A DNA stretch of 64,000 nt from the NCBI GenBank assembly GCA_003605085.1, contig QZKD01000037.1, positions 1-64,000 on the forward strand, in the 5' to 3' direction. The stretch is from Acholeplasma sp. (lineage in GTDB: Bacteria; Bacillota_I; Bacilli_A; Acholeplasmatales; Acholeplasmataceae). The position numbers and the translations under genes are program-made. A model generated the notes under the pieces. The model did no database searches. It was not told where the DNA came from and saw only the letters and a program-made list of their open reading frames with translations. Of this stretch, positions 27,001-35,676 are shown in pieces. Every line of letters starts with the position of its first letter. Position 1 is the first letter of the stretch.

Positions 27001-27288
27001 TCCAATCGTGATGAAGACGTCTGGGTTTGAAATAGATGTGACGGTAATGATGGCAGTTCCCACACTTTCTCCTGTCAGGATCCCTTCTTCATCAATTGTG
27101 ACGATATCTTCATTCGATGAGCTAAATGAAACAAACTTCCCATCATTGGTATCAATCGGTATTTCGAGTGTTTCTCCTTCTTTGATTGTAATCGATGAAA
27201 GTTCACTTGCCAGTGTGATCTCTTGACATCCCGCTAAAAATACCAAGAAGATTCCTATAAGTAAACTCAATATTCCTTTATTTTTCAT
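24058..27288 (-). CDS. Secreted N-acetylmuramoyl-L-alanine amidase with Big2 repeats and beta-helix
   Basis: 1076 residues. Lipoprotein signal (lipobox LAGC). Four Big2-type Ig repeats (ITVTSISNPDVFITIGV, SSDPSIATVNDEGVVTG), a right-handed beta-helix-like region (~375-575), two more Big2 repeats, and a C-terminal Amidase_2 domain in the last ~210 residues: WVVVHDTAN (zinc His), GYHAGDG, GIGIEMGVN, and YHVDFSGKNCP (second His and Cys ligand). It would cut stem peptides from glycan strands outside the cell, producing the denuded glycan used by DigH-type enzymes. It is the last gene of operon A; the ribosome site is GAGGGAGGAATACG. No clear terminator follows. Confidence 0.88.
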   Translation of the reverse strand: MKNKGILSLLIGIFLVFLAGCQEITLASELSSITIKEGETLEIPIDTNDGKFVSFSSSNEDIVTIDEEGILTGESVGTAIITVTSISNPDVFITIGVTVNKLVTLTTTNPDLQVTVGLTASLLYETNDPVTFSSSDPSIATVNDEGVVTGVTEGSATITITSVTDNTVSITVTVHVRKVIELSITNYQSELVIGDVGQIMVSSNDQYTFTSSNEAILTVNENGFVTGVAAGEANIIVRSTYDDSVSQTISIKVYPSPTDLTIDLGDQINVTFSGVIPVILTPIDAYPYLQYESSDTSILSFDNEGIATVHKAGTVTVTIISEGDVSIVINQTFTIVNYILVVPGLIESSYLYNAMTFTKDIDVFDTVEDALPHVSEGTTLILAEGSYTTDFTLAENGVTLTGLPGAVIESIVTVAAHNISILDLVFDRNGQIMNSDPIENLTIQGVQTGPAKSGSFMTLTLVDGLTITNNVIEYFSGHAISVTNYRGGIIEISKNQINRVYQGIIITPDTTYESTTEIKVERNVLYEMVDGIVIETGSVDIHAYARFNSVTDVSRYLAGSNLDNSVEFTLNHWGMDPLDMAYFNNIEPKMLLGHYVSETDILTETEYIKTLPAKIIVENPITEIMMGDTYTINYLVLPFDLVTTSIRWITSNPDVMLITREGLLTPIRSGEVTLTVRSTIDTSINTSITITVTTTPGIELTPSVIENIHTPSTTFTLEATPFPASISDAEVNFVSSDPLVASVDPYGIITNHTPGIVTITASLVDDPDVQAEYTFEVYSSLDENSLLDLLTMNMVTYTTPHHWTAVGVGFNYDDFKYESVSRFYFDEIVVNQSKIVPVSTGIRPGEGFDPHPEGITQYNPYNVYWVVVHDTANTNPGAGALAHANYLYSNAMAGTELWVSWHFTMDDKEVYQHLPEIERGYHAGDGSTLPGQGTYAGGGNRNGIGIEMGVNQDADVYRIWQRTAKLANQLLVKYNLPSDHMKYHVDFSGKNCPQTLRNAGLIPLFEKMADVEYKVAQDFSDATITFVSDHPEYLDNTGRIIKMPDHSMTVSFTVSVMIEGITTTRTFYSYLPGTIR

Positions 27289-28333
27289 CGTATTCCTCCC
27301 TCTTCGACATCACGAGATTTGCTATTTCATGTCTTAGTTTTAAAATGCTCTTGGTTTCACGAGATGGATGAACATCGTTCGATAATAGAACAAATCCAAC
27401 ACCTGCTTTTCGATCCATAAACATATTACATCCTGTAAATCCAGTATGCAAAATCGTATCATCAAAGGATACCATACTTCCAGCAGATGACATCATCGTA
27501 GGTTTATCCCAACCGAGTGCACGGATCAACACGTTTTCATTGGGTAATACTCTTTTTTCCTGAGCCATAAAGAGCATATCGAGTGTGTGATTGGAAAGTA
27601 CAAATTCTTTTCTTAGTATGGCTAGCATGAAACGTGCGATATCTTTAGTCGTTGAAAATAATCCAGCATGACCCGCTTCACCACCCATAGCAAACGCTTT
27701 TTCATCATGGACAAGTCCTTGAAGATAGCCTTGATAGACGTCATCGTTTCGATATTCGGTCGGAGCACATGTGGATGCTTTGGGATGATAGCCTGTATGT
27801 TTCATGCCAAGAGGTTTAAAAATGAGTTCTTGAGAAACCTCATCAAGACTTCGACCGGTGATCTTTTCAATGATCAGTCCAAGAAGGATATACCCTATAT
27901 CTGAATACACGATCGTTTCGCCTACTGGGGAAATGAGTGGTGCTGAAAAGACTTTATCCAAGACTTCATCTTTTGACTTTAATGTTTTTGCCCGAGGGAT
28001 ATCTGCCGGTAATCCTGATGTATGGGTCATTAAATGGTAGATGGTAATTTCAGGATGAATAAAACGATCTAGGATATCCTTGATCTTTGATTTAAGGCTT
28101 AATCTTCCCCCTTCAATCAAAGACATGATCATAGTGGTGGTTGATATCACTTTGGTCAATGAAGCGACATCATAGATGACACTTGACTTGTTTTTGATCT
28201 TTTTAGGGTGGGTTTGAAAATAACCTAATGTTTTTATTTCCATGTATCCGCTTACATGAACAATGGCGTAGGAGGCCCCTGCTAAGGAGCCTTCTTTAAT
28301 CACACCATTTAAAATATCATCAATAGCTTTCAT
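27278..28333 (-). CDS. Beta-lactamase-fold serine hydrolase, AmiE-like muropeptide amidase
   Basis: 351 residues, no signal peptide, therefore probably cytosolic. The penicillin-binding-protein/beta-lactamase fold is shown by SLTK (catalytic Ser-x-x-Lys, residues ~58-61), YSDIGY (Tyr of the second motif), EAGHAGLFSTTKDIARF, and HTGFTG replacing KTG. The B. subtilis muropeptide-recovery operon carries a relative, AmiE (YbbE), an N-acetylmuramyl-L-alanine amidase acting on MurNAc-peptides after NagZ. The same role fits here, removing residual peptides after import. A peptidase or esterase activity cannot be excluded. It overlaps both neighbours by 4 and 11 bases. Confidence 0.8.
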   Translation of the reverse strand: MKAIDDILNGVIKEGSLAGASYAIVHVSGYMEIKTLGYFQTHPKKIKNKSSVIYDVASLTKVISTTTMIMSLIEGGRLSLKSKIKDILDRFIHPEITIYHLMTHTSGLPADIPRAKTLKSKDEVLDKVFSAPLISPVGETIVYSDIGYILLGLIIEKITGRSLDEVSQELIFKPLGMKHTGYHPKASTCAPTEYRNDDVYQGYLQGLVHDEKAFAMGGEAGHAGLFSTTKDIARFMLAILRKEFVLSNHTLDMLFMAQEKRVLPNENVLIRALGWDKPTMMSSAGSMVSFDDTILHTGFTGCNMFMDRKAGVGFVLLSNDVHPSRETKSILKLRHEIANLVMSKREEYDEK

Positions 28334-31300
28334 AGTTTTAAGACGAATTTCCGAACCAAATAAATGGCTACTGCGAGCCCCGATACCGATCCACCGACAA
28401 TGGCGATGGTGACGACTGTTTGATTGACGTTAGGTTCTTCAGGATCTGTGATGGGCACACATACGCCATCAATGAGTTCTTCATCAGGCTCACAAATAGG
28501 TGGATTGGGCACACATATGCCATCAATCAATGTTTCATCAGGTTCACAGACCGGAGGATTGGGAACACAAATACCATCCACAAGCGTTTCATCAGGCTCA
28601 CAAATCACAGGTATTTCAGGTTCCACATCACTGGGCCATGGAAAGGTGACATACTCTGTCCAATAACTCTCCATCAATCGTTCTAAGGATTGAACGACCA
28701 GTGTATTTGTACTATTTAAGGTTTTATAGCTAAAGAATGAACTTCCTTTGATAATGTCATACTTTTGATTGTATCTGAGTTGTTCCATGAGTTCGTTTTC
28801 TGCTTCCCATGAACCATCAGCAAACCGGTAGAAACCATGTCCGATGATGAGATCAACCTCATTTTCACTGCAGAGTTCAGCCCACCAATCGACTAAATCT
28901 GCATAAGGTGCTGAACTATGATCAAATTCCCAGTAAAACTGGGGCATGATATAATGCAGCCAACCTTCTTCCACCCATTTCTTGGTATCTGCATATTGAT
29001 CATGATAGCTTTCTAGTGTATAAGGTGATGTATTGGATCCCTCTAAACCTTGAGATTGCCAAATGCCAAAGGGAGAAATTCCAAACTTAACGGTTTCGCT
29101 TTCACTTACATTATAACTCTCAACAATCGAAAAGAGATCAGAGACTAAGATATTGACGTTTTCTCTCCGCCAATCCGCTAAGGATTGATCGATTTCTTTG
29201 GTTCTTTCATAGGTGGCTGCATCCTCTGCATTATCCATCCCGTTATATGAGTAAAAATAGTCATCGAAATGAATACCATCGATATTGTATTCTGACATGA
29301 GTTCTTGAACAATGTTTTTGATGTATGCTCTCACTTGATTTTCACCAGGATTCAAAATAAGTCGTCCTGATAAATCTTGTAAAACAAGATCGGGATGTAG
29401 TTTGGCAAAATTATCGTCATGAAGAAGCGCTAATTGACTTTCTTTAGATCCTGTTCCTGTAGATACCCGATAAGGGTTCAGCCAGGCATGAATCTCAATA
29501 CCGCGCTTGTGTCCCTCTTCAATCCAGAACTCCAAGACATCCCATCCGGGATCTTGTCCTTCAATCCCCGTTAAATAACGAGAGAAAGGTGCGTACTCGG
29601 ATGGATAGAAGGCATCATTCATGGGTCGAACTTGCAAGAAAACCGTATTGAAATGATACGTGACGAGGGTATCTAAAATTTCAGTAATTTCTGCTTTATA
29701 TTGAGCTTCTGAAGTGTGAAGGGGGATATCGATGTTATTCACGGTTGCTACCCATACCGCACGCACTTCGGCTTCGTTTTCAATATATTCAATCGGAAGT
29801 TGAATGGGAATGGTTGAATTGTAATACGTCACCACCGTTCCATCGCGGATGACATATTCATTGTTTTCATCCGGTGGAATATCCATTCTAAGGCGTTCCT
29901 CTAAAACATCTGAGGTATTACCCGCTAAATCTTCTGCATAATACTCTAAGGTATAGGTCACGTTGAGATTTAAGATCAGTGCTTCACTAAACAAAGCCCA
30001 CGGTGTCCAAAGACTACCATTGTGAAGTCTAAAATAGACTATATCTCCTAAAGCACTCGGTGCTAAAGTGACTGTAGTTTCTCCGGTATAATATCTGCCA
30101 TCATAGGGACCATCAATGGTGATCGTTGGATCTAAAGGTGCCGTTAAATCAATGGTAAAAGTGATGCTTTGGATGGTGCCACACGCATCATCATTTTTGT
30201 ATTCAACGGTATATTCGCCTTCAGTTCCAAAGTAAAGATCATCTGTGTACGTTGTCCACTCTCCCCCATTGATCCGGTAAAGAAGGCTTGTTTGTCCGTT
30301 TATGGATAGTGTTGCTTCACGGTAATAAGGATCCGTTCCAGTCCCCAACAGTTCAATCTCTGGTTCTGGATAGCATGCTTGAACCACGGTAATTAAACGA
30401 TTGACTTCGATGGATTCAACGCCTTCACCGTTAATCGTCTTGGTACGAATATAATAATTCCCTGTATCATCTAAGGTGATTGGACCGGTGTATAGATTCC
30501 ACTCTCCCACACTACCGTGATTGATTGCAACCCATATGGTTTCACTGGTTGAAGTAATCGATACCATAGAACCCAGTACATAACTGGTGCTAATCATATC
30601 CCCGGTAATACTGATGACAGGGATATCATTATTTTGTTTATCGATGGTAATCGTATATCCAGAGATCAGTGATTCTTCGAGCGTATCTGAAATAGCTTTG
30701 ACATGCAGGCTATAGGTTTTTTCTTGATCAAAGATCAGAGGTTCTGTATAAAGTGTCCATGCTCCACCATCAATGCTTATAAAAATATCATGAGGTGATG
30801 TCATGGTTGCAGTGACATTGCTTGTATAAAGATTGCCTAACATAGTTCCGTTAAGGGTGACTTCTGGATTGGGGATATTGCTTTCTGCCCACATATTCAA
30901 AGGCGTTTCTGTCCAGTAGGTATTGCCCACCAAGGTCATTTGTGAACTTTCAAGATACGCTGCAGAATACATTGAAGATCCCTTAATTTCTGGATGTTTT
31001 TGATTGTATCTGAGTTGAACTTGAAGTTCATCGGTTGCCCAACTTGTATTGTGAGCCCCATGTCCGATGATTAAATCCACATCGGTTCCTCTAACCACCG
31101 ATGCCCACCAATCCACGACATCAGCATAAGGTGCGGTCGCATGCTCAAAACTCCAATAGACTTGAGGCATAATGTAATGGAGCCATCCCTCTTCTACCCA
31201 ACGTTTACTGTCCGCATATTGATCGTAATAGGATTCAGAAGTTCCAGTCGACGTATTGGACCCTTCTCCTTGGGACTGCCAAATACCAAAAGGAGAAATC

Positions 31301-32178
31301 CCAAAGCGTATATCTGTGTCGTTAGTGGTATTATATCCGACGACATCCTCCATCACACCACGGACAACATCATTGACATTTTCTCTTCTCCAATCACCTA
31401 AGGTTTGACCAGCAAGTTTATAGGTATCATAGGTGGCTGAATCGCTGGATAGTCCTGAATAAGGATAGAAATAGTCGTCAAAATGAACGCCATCGACATT
31501 ATATAAAGTGATGAGTTCAGTCACGACATTACGAATATATGTTTTAACTGCAGGTTCCCCTGGATTTAAGATATAAGGATATACACCTTCAGAGTTTGGA
31601 TTACCTGCGATCACTAAATTGGGGTTAATGCGTGCAAAATTGGTTGAGTGAAGTGCTGAAAGCATGGATGTTTTGCTTGCTGATGAGTTTTGAACACGGT
31701 AAGGATTCATCCATGCGTGAAACTCAATGCCTTGTGAATGTGCATAATCAATCATGTACTGCATGACATCCCAACCCGGACTCGTTCCTTCTGTCCCCGT
31801 GAGCCAGCGGCTCCAAGGAGCATATGATGATTGATAAAAGGCGTCGTTATTTGGACGTACTTGGAAAAGGATTGCATTCATGTTTTTCGCTTTAACTTTC
31901 GCGATTAACGCTTGATATGCCGTTTTATATTGTGTTTCACTGGTGTGAAGTGGCATGTTTAAATTATAGACAGTGGCTACCCAGACACCACGAAACTCAG
32001 TTTGACTTTCGCTATAACTATCTGGAATCATCACGGGATCGGTTGTGTTATAGTGCGTGACCGTGATGCCAGAGCGTGTTAAAACAATGAGTGATGCTGC
32101 TTCACTGAAGAAGCTAACACTCAAAAATAACATAAACATGATGAGAATGGAAAGTACTCCATATTTGATTTTGTTCAT
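28330..32178 (-). CDS. Secreted protein with two DigH/GHL10-type glycosidase domains
   Basis: 1282 residues. Signal peptide 1-27. Two GHL10 (DUF187) barrels, ~55-430 and ~790-1165, each with FRGVWVATV/VRAVWVATV, a LFQVRP- or LQVRP-type strand, the DGVHFDDYFYPY or DGIHFDDYFYSY loop with paired Asp, and FGISPFGIWQSQG. Between them lie several Ig-like beta domains. The tail has three CEPDE.L(V/I)DG(I/V)C units and a transmembrane segment with a basic end. E. coli DigH of this family cleaves peptidoglycan glycan lacking stem peptides. Next to the secreted amidase it would cut denuded strands into importable pieces. Confidence 0.85.
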   Translation of the reverse strand: MNKIKYGVLSILIMFMLFLSVSFFSEAASLIVLTRSGITVTHYNTTDPVMIPDSYSESQTEFRGVWVATVYNLNMPLHTSETQYKTAYQALIAKVKAKNMNAILFQVRPNNDAFYQSSYAPWSRWLTGTEGTSPGWDVMQYMIDYAHSQGIEFHAWMNPYRVQNSSASKTSMLSALHSTNFARINPNLVIAGNPNSEGVYPYILNPGEPAVKTYIRNVVTELITLYNVDGVHFDDYFYPYSGLSSDSATYDTYKLAGQTLGDWRRENVNDVVRGVMEDVVGYNTTNDTDIRFGISPFGIWQSQGEGSNTSTGTSESYYDQYADSKRWVEEGWLHYIMPQVYWSFEHATAPYADVVDWWASVVRGTDVDLIIGHGAHNTSWATDELQVQLRYNQKHPEIKGSSMYSAAYLESSQMTLVGNTYWTETPLNMWAESNIPNPEVTLNGTMLGNLYTSNVTATMTSPHDIFISIDGGAWTLYTEPLIFDQEKTYSLHVKAISDTLEESLISGYTITIDKQNNDIPVISITGDMISTSYVLGSMVSITSTSETIWVAINHGSVGEWNLYTGPITLDDTGNYYIRTKTINGEGVESIEVNRLITVVQACYPEPEIELLGTGTDPYYREATLSINGQTSLLYRINGGEWTTYTDDLYFGTEGEYTVEYKNDDACGTIQSITFTIDLTAPLDPTITIDGPYDGRYYTGETTVTLAPSALGDIVYFRLHNGSLWTPWALFSEALILNLNVTYTLEYYAEDLAGNTSDVLEERLRMDIPPDENNEYVIRDGTVVTYYNSTIPIQLPIEYIENEAEVRAVWVATVNNIDIPLHTSEAQYKAEITEILDTLVTYHFNTVFLQVRPMNDAFYPSEYAPFSRYLTGIEGQDPGWDVLEFWIEEGHKRGIEIHAWLNPYRVSTGTGSKESQLALLHDDNFAKLHPDLVLQDLSGRLILNPGENQVRAYIKNIVQELMSEYNIDGIHFDDYFYSYNGMDNAEDAATYERTKEIDQSLADWRRENVNILVSDLFSIVESYNVSESETVKFGISPFGIWQSQGLEGSNTSPYTLESYHDQYADTKKWVEEGWLHYIMPQFYWEFDHSSAPYADLVDWWAELCSENEVDLIIGHGFYRFADGSWEAENELMEQLRYNQKYDIIKGSSFFSYKTLNSTNTLVVQSLERLMESYWTEYVTFPWPSDVEPEIPVICEPDETLVDGICVPNPPVCEPDETLIDGICVPNPPICEPDEELIDGVCVPITDPEEPNVNQTVVTIAIVGGSVSGLAVAIYLVRKFVLKL
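28459..28602 (-). repeat. Three 54-bp tandem repeats encoding a C-x10-C unit
   Basis: Encodes three consecutive copies of CEPDETLVDGIC followed by VPNPP(V/I), residues ~1193-1240, just outside the C-terminal membrane anchor. The Cys pairs could form small disulfide loops in a stalk. Confidence 0.85.
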
Positions 32179-33389
32179 TCAGACTTCCTTCCTACAAATA
32201 ATGCTTTTAATTGATCCATGCCTTCTTTTGCTTTTTCGGTATCAATGAATGTTTTATACGTAAAGAAAACATTGCCTTTAACACTTTCATATTGATTGGC
32301 ATATTTGACTTGATCAACGACTTCCGCTGAATTCAAATAGCGCCCATCAGTACCGAGTCGGTACGCACCATGTCCAATATATAAATCGACAGGTGAGTCT
32401 TTACACAAGTCTTGCCACCAATCGACGATATCAGCAAATGGAGCTAACTTGTGACCGAAGTCAAAATAAATTTGTGGGACGATATAATCGATAATACCTT
32501 TTTTAACCCAGTCATACGCATCTGCATATTGACCATAATAGCATTCACCACAGTGTGGATCGACATTGGCACCTTGCGGATCACTGTATTTGGTTTTCCA
32601 GATACCAAAAGGTGACAGTCCAAAACGCAATTTTGGATTTTTCTCTTTGAGAGCATGATAGATTTTTTCCATGGCATCCGTGACGTGATGTCGTCTAAAA
32701 TCGCCTAGTGACCAATCAAGATTTTCGCGATACTCGTAATCTTTTAAATCATTTTCCACGTCATCTAATCCTGCATAGGGATAAAAATAGTCATCAAAAT
32801 GAATGCCATCGACATCATAGTTTGTGACAAGTTCCAACATGGAATCCACTAAAAATTGTTTAACTTCTTCTCTTGCTGGATTTAAAATAATCTGCCCTTT
32901 TTTATCTTTCACGATGAGTTCAGGATGACGTTTTGCAAAATTTTTGTCATCACATGTGTTTAGATACTCATCTTTGGGTATGTTTCCATTTAAAGAGATG
33001 CGATAGGGGTTACACCACGCATGAAATTCTAAACCACGCGTTTTGGTTTCCTCAATGATCCATTTTAAAATATCATAAGGCGGTTCTTTACCTTCAGTAC
33101 CTGTGAAGTAGCGACTATAGGGATTTAACTCCGATCGATAAAAGGCATCGTTTGTCGTTCTTACTTGAAATAGAATTGCCGTCATGTTGTACTCTTTGGC
33201 TGTATCCAGCATACGAATGACTTTCTCTTCATATGTTTTGATATCTTCTACGGTTGGTAGATCGATATTGACGACGTTGGAAACCCAAAAAGCACGAAAT
33301 GGTTTTTCATGATAGTTTTCTGGGATATTCACTGGATGATCTGTGCCAAAATGATTGATGCGATGTCCATCAGGATGATAAATAGGCAT
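32175..33389 (-). CDS. Cytosolic DigH/GHL10-type glycosidase
   Basis: 404 residues forming one GHL10 domain like those of the neighbouring secreted protein (FRAFWVSNVVNIDLP, DGIHFDDYFYPYAG, FGLSPFGIWKTKY, DYIVPQIYFDFGHK) but without signal peptide or anchor. It probably cleaves longer imported peptidoglycan oligosaccharides inside the cell, feeding NamZ and NagZ. Start and stop overlap neighbours by 1-4 bases. An intracellular member next to a secreted tandem copy suggests duplication with division of labour. Confidence 0.85.
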   Translation of the reverse strand: MPIYHPDGHRINHFGTDHPVNIPENYHEKPFRAFWVSNVVNIDLPTVEDIKTYEEKVIRMLDTAKEYNMTAILFQVRTTNDAFYRSELNPYSRYFTGTEGKEPPYDILKWIIEETKTRGLEFHAWCNPYRISLNGNIPKDEYLNTCDDKNFAKRHPELIVKDKKGQIILNPAREEVKQFLVDSMLELVTNYDVDGIHFDDYFYPYAGLDDVENDLKDYEYRENLDWSLGDFRRHHVTDAMEKIYHALKEKNPKLRFGLSPFGIWKTKYSDPQGANVDPHCGECYYGQYADAYDWVKKGIIDYIVPQIYFDFGHKLAPFADIVDWWQDLCKDSPVDLYIGHGAYRLGTDGRYLNSAEVVDQVKYANQYESVKGNVFFTYKTFIDTEKAKEGMDQLKALFVGRKSE

Positions 33390-34708
33390 TAATTTTTCTC
33401 CTTGTAATAGGTCAAATAAGGTGCATGGGCAACCAACAACTCATCAAATGCTTTTTGTGCTTGAACGATCGAGTGGGTCATTGGATGCATCTGTAACGCA
33501 AGTCTCGCTTTACCTAGGTTCTTTTCATAAATGGCATCGACGAGAAGTTCTTCATAAGCTTTAACCTGTTGAATTAACCCTCTGATTTGCACAGGAAGTT
33601 CACCGATATGAACCGGAATAGGACCATCTTTGGTGATACGGCAGGTAATCTCTATCGCGCATCCATCAGGTAAGTCTTTAATATGTCCGTTATTGACTGT
33701 ATTGACCACCTGATAGTCTCTTTTGTCATTCACTATCGATGAGATTACACTACATGCCACATCTGAGTAATAGGCTCCACCGCGTTTTTCGAGTTCTTTT
33801 GGCTTTTCTTTTAAGTTTGGATCGCGATATTGTTCGAAAAGTCGGTCTTCAATAGCTTTGACGAGTTCAGCTCGCGTCTCGTTCTTTGCATAGGATTCTA
33901 AAAACTTTTTAAACATTTCCTCATAGAAATAATAATATTTTAAATAGGGTGATGGATAACAGCCCAATTCCTTCATGAAGGCATAACTCCATGCAAGTGG
34001 ATCGATGTTATTCATGGTCATCTGTTTTTCTTTGATCTTATCAATAATTTCCGGTAAACGATCTTTCTTGTTATGGAAGACATTTAAAACAAAAGATAGA
34101 TGATTTAACCCTGCAAAGATAGGAACAAGTTTATCGGGTTTAACATCGAGTACATCCGAAAAATGCATCGTCATATTGATAGGGACATTACAAACACCAA
34201 TATAGCGATCAAATTCAGCGTAACGGAAGACTGCTTCGGATACGACTCCTGCTGGATTGGTGAAATTAATGAGCCATGCGTGTTCACAAAGTTCTTTCAT
34301 ATCCTTGATGATATCAAAGATGATGGGGACTGTACGAAGCGCTTTGAAGACACCGCCTGCACCATTGGTTTCTTGACCAAGCATGTTGTATTTCGCAGGA
34401 ATGCGTTCATCTTTAATTCTTGCTTCTAAAAGACCTACACGAAATTGTGTCGTTACAAAATCTGCATTAGGAAGTGCTTCTCTTCGATCAAGTGTTAAAT
34501 AGACCTTGATGGGAAGATTTGCTTTTTCGACCATGCGTTTCGCTAATTGACCGACAATCTCTAGCTTTTCTTTACCTTCGTCGATGTCAACAAGCCAAAT
34601 TTCAGCAAGTGGTAATTCGTTATACCGCTTGATAAATCCTTCGATAAGTTCTGGGGTGTAGGATGAACCACCACCAATTGTGACTATTTTTAAACCGTGT
34701 TCTGTCAT
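33389..34708 (-). CDS. GH4-family NAD-dependent glycosidase
   Basis: 439 residues. An N-terminal Rossmann motif VTIGGGSSYTPELIEG, then NAD/metal-site blocks typical of family 4: TNPAGVVSEA, CNVPIN, GLNHLSF. GH4 enzymes hydrolyse glycosides, often 6-phosphorylated, by a redox mechanism needing NAD+ and Mn2+. Relatives are annotated 6-phospho-beta-glucosidase. Placed between an amino-sugar kinase and a DigH-like enzyme, the substrate here may instead be an amino-sugar disaccharide or its 6-phosphate; this is inference. Translationally coupled on both sides. Confidence 0.85.
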   Translation of the reverse strand: MTEHGLKIVTIGGGSSYTPELIEGFIKRYNELPLAEIWLVDIDEGKEKLEIVGQLAKRMVEKANLPIKVYLTLDRREALPNADFVTTQFRVGLLEARIKDERIPAKYNMLGQETNGAGGVFKALRTVPIIFDIIKDMKELCEHAWLINFTNPAGVVSEAVFRYAEFDRYIGVCNVPINMTMHFSDVLDVKPDKLVPIFAGLNHLSFVLNVFHNKKDRLPEIIDKIKEKQMTMNNIDPLAWSYAFMKELGCYPSPYLKYYYFYEEMFKKFLESYAKNETRAELVKAIEDRLFEQYRDPNLKEKPKELEKRGGAYYSDVACSVISSIVNDKRDYQVVNTVNNGHIKDLPDGCAIEITCRITKDGPIPVHIGELPVQIRGLIQQVKAYEELLVDAIYEKNLGKARLALQMHPMTHSIVQAQKAFDELLVAHAPYLTYYKEKN

Positions 34709-35676
34709 AGTGCGCCACTCTCCTTGAGATTGTGATCAATCGTCTTGGTTTGTTCGATCTTGAGATGATCAAGTGCTCTTAAATACGCGCCTACCATCGG
34801 AGAATATTTTGGTTGAATCAAATACGCTTTAGGGACTTCCTGTTTTAGAACATCAAGCATCTTATCTTTAAGTCTTTGATTCCCATCTTTGAAGACACGT
34901 CCCCCAATCACAACAGGAAATGCTTCATCTTCTGCTTGAATTTGTTTGATCACACCTGCGGTTTGATGCCCTAAATAAACCGCCATCTTGTCAATGATTT
35001 CTTGACAAACTTGATCGCCTTGATCAGATAAAGCAAAGACTAATCCAGTAATCATACCTAGTTGTTCTCTTGAAAGTACATTTTTAGGATAGAGAAGTGG
35101 AATCAGTTTTTCCATGGAATCTAAGTGAAAGAGTTTAGGAATTTCTTGACTTAATTTTGTCGGTATATAGGTCATTTCATTATCACGAAAGGCGAAGTGT
35201 AGTGCTTCTCTAGCGATGTCAAGTCCGCCCCCATAAATACCTAGAATGAAGCCTAAACTTCGTAAGATTGCCTGTTTGCCATTCTTATGAATCGCTGCGG
35301 CATTCGTTCCAGTCCCGGAGATACAAACTGCGCCATGAGGCTCTTTTAAACCACTTCTTAAAATCAACCATGCATCGTTTTCTAACGAGAAGGGAATTTG
35401 ACCCAATAGATGTTTAGTGGCACGATTTAGTTTATCAAAATCATCGACCGTGTCTGCACCTGTAAGTCCTAAGTGTGCATAGGAGAGATCGCTAAGTGAT
35501 ATATGAAGAGCATTTAATGCTTCCTCAAGAAGCATTTTGACGACTTCTTCATAGGTATGAATGCCTAAGGATTGATGGGAACAACCTGGACCTATGGTGC
35601 GATAAAGGATATGACCCTCTAGATCAAAAATACCAAGATCTGTTTTTGTTCCTCCACCATCAATGGCTAATATCAT
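34705..35676 (-). CDS. BadF/BadG-family amino-sugar kinase, second copy
   Basis: 323 residues, actin-like kinase: AIDGGGTKTDLG at 4-15, ISGTGTNAAA, GIYGGGLDIAREAL, and a C-terminal VGAYLRAL segment. Its family includes GlcNAc kinase and MurK. It differs clearly from the copy at 3913-4830, so the two probably divide GlcNAc and MurNAc (or disaccharide) substrates. It overlaps anmK and the GH4 gene by 4 bases each. Confidence 0.83.
   Translation of the reverse strand: MILAIDGGGTKTDLGIFDLEGHILYRTIGPGCSHQSLGIHTYEEVVKMLLEEALNALHISLSDLSYAHLGLTGADTVDDFDKLNRATKHLLGQIPFSLENDAWLILRSGLKEPHGAVCISGTGTNAAAIHKNGKQAILRSLGFILGIYGGGLDIAREALHFAFRDNEMTYIPTKLSQEIPKLFHLDSMEKLIPLLYPKNVLSREQLGMITGLVFALSDQGDQVCQEIIDKMAVYLGHQTAGVIKQIQAEDEAFPVVIGGRVFKDGNQRLKDKMLDVLKQEVPKAYLIQPKYSPMVGAYLRALDHLKIEQTKTIDHNLKESGAL

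Noticed and set aside
27278-28333. Beta-lactamase resistance gene
   Set aside because: The fold is shared, but there is no signal peptide, the KTG motif is HTG, and the context and motifs fit AmiE-like muropeptide amidases.
28420-28686. Plus-strand open frames of 80-88 codons over the C-x10-C repeats
   Set aside because: They mirror the tandem repeat of the minus-strand gene and lack ribosome sites.
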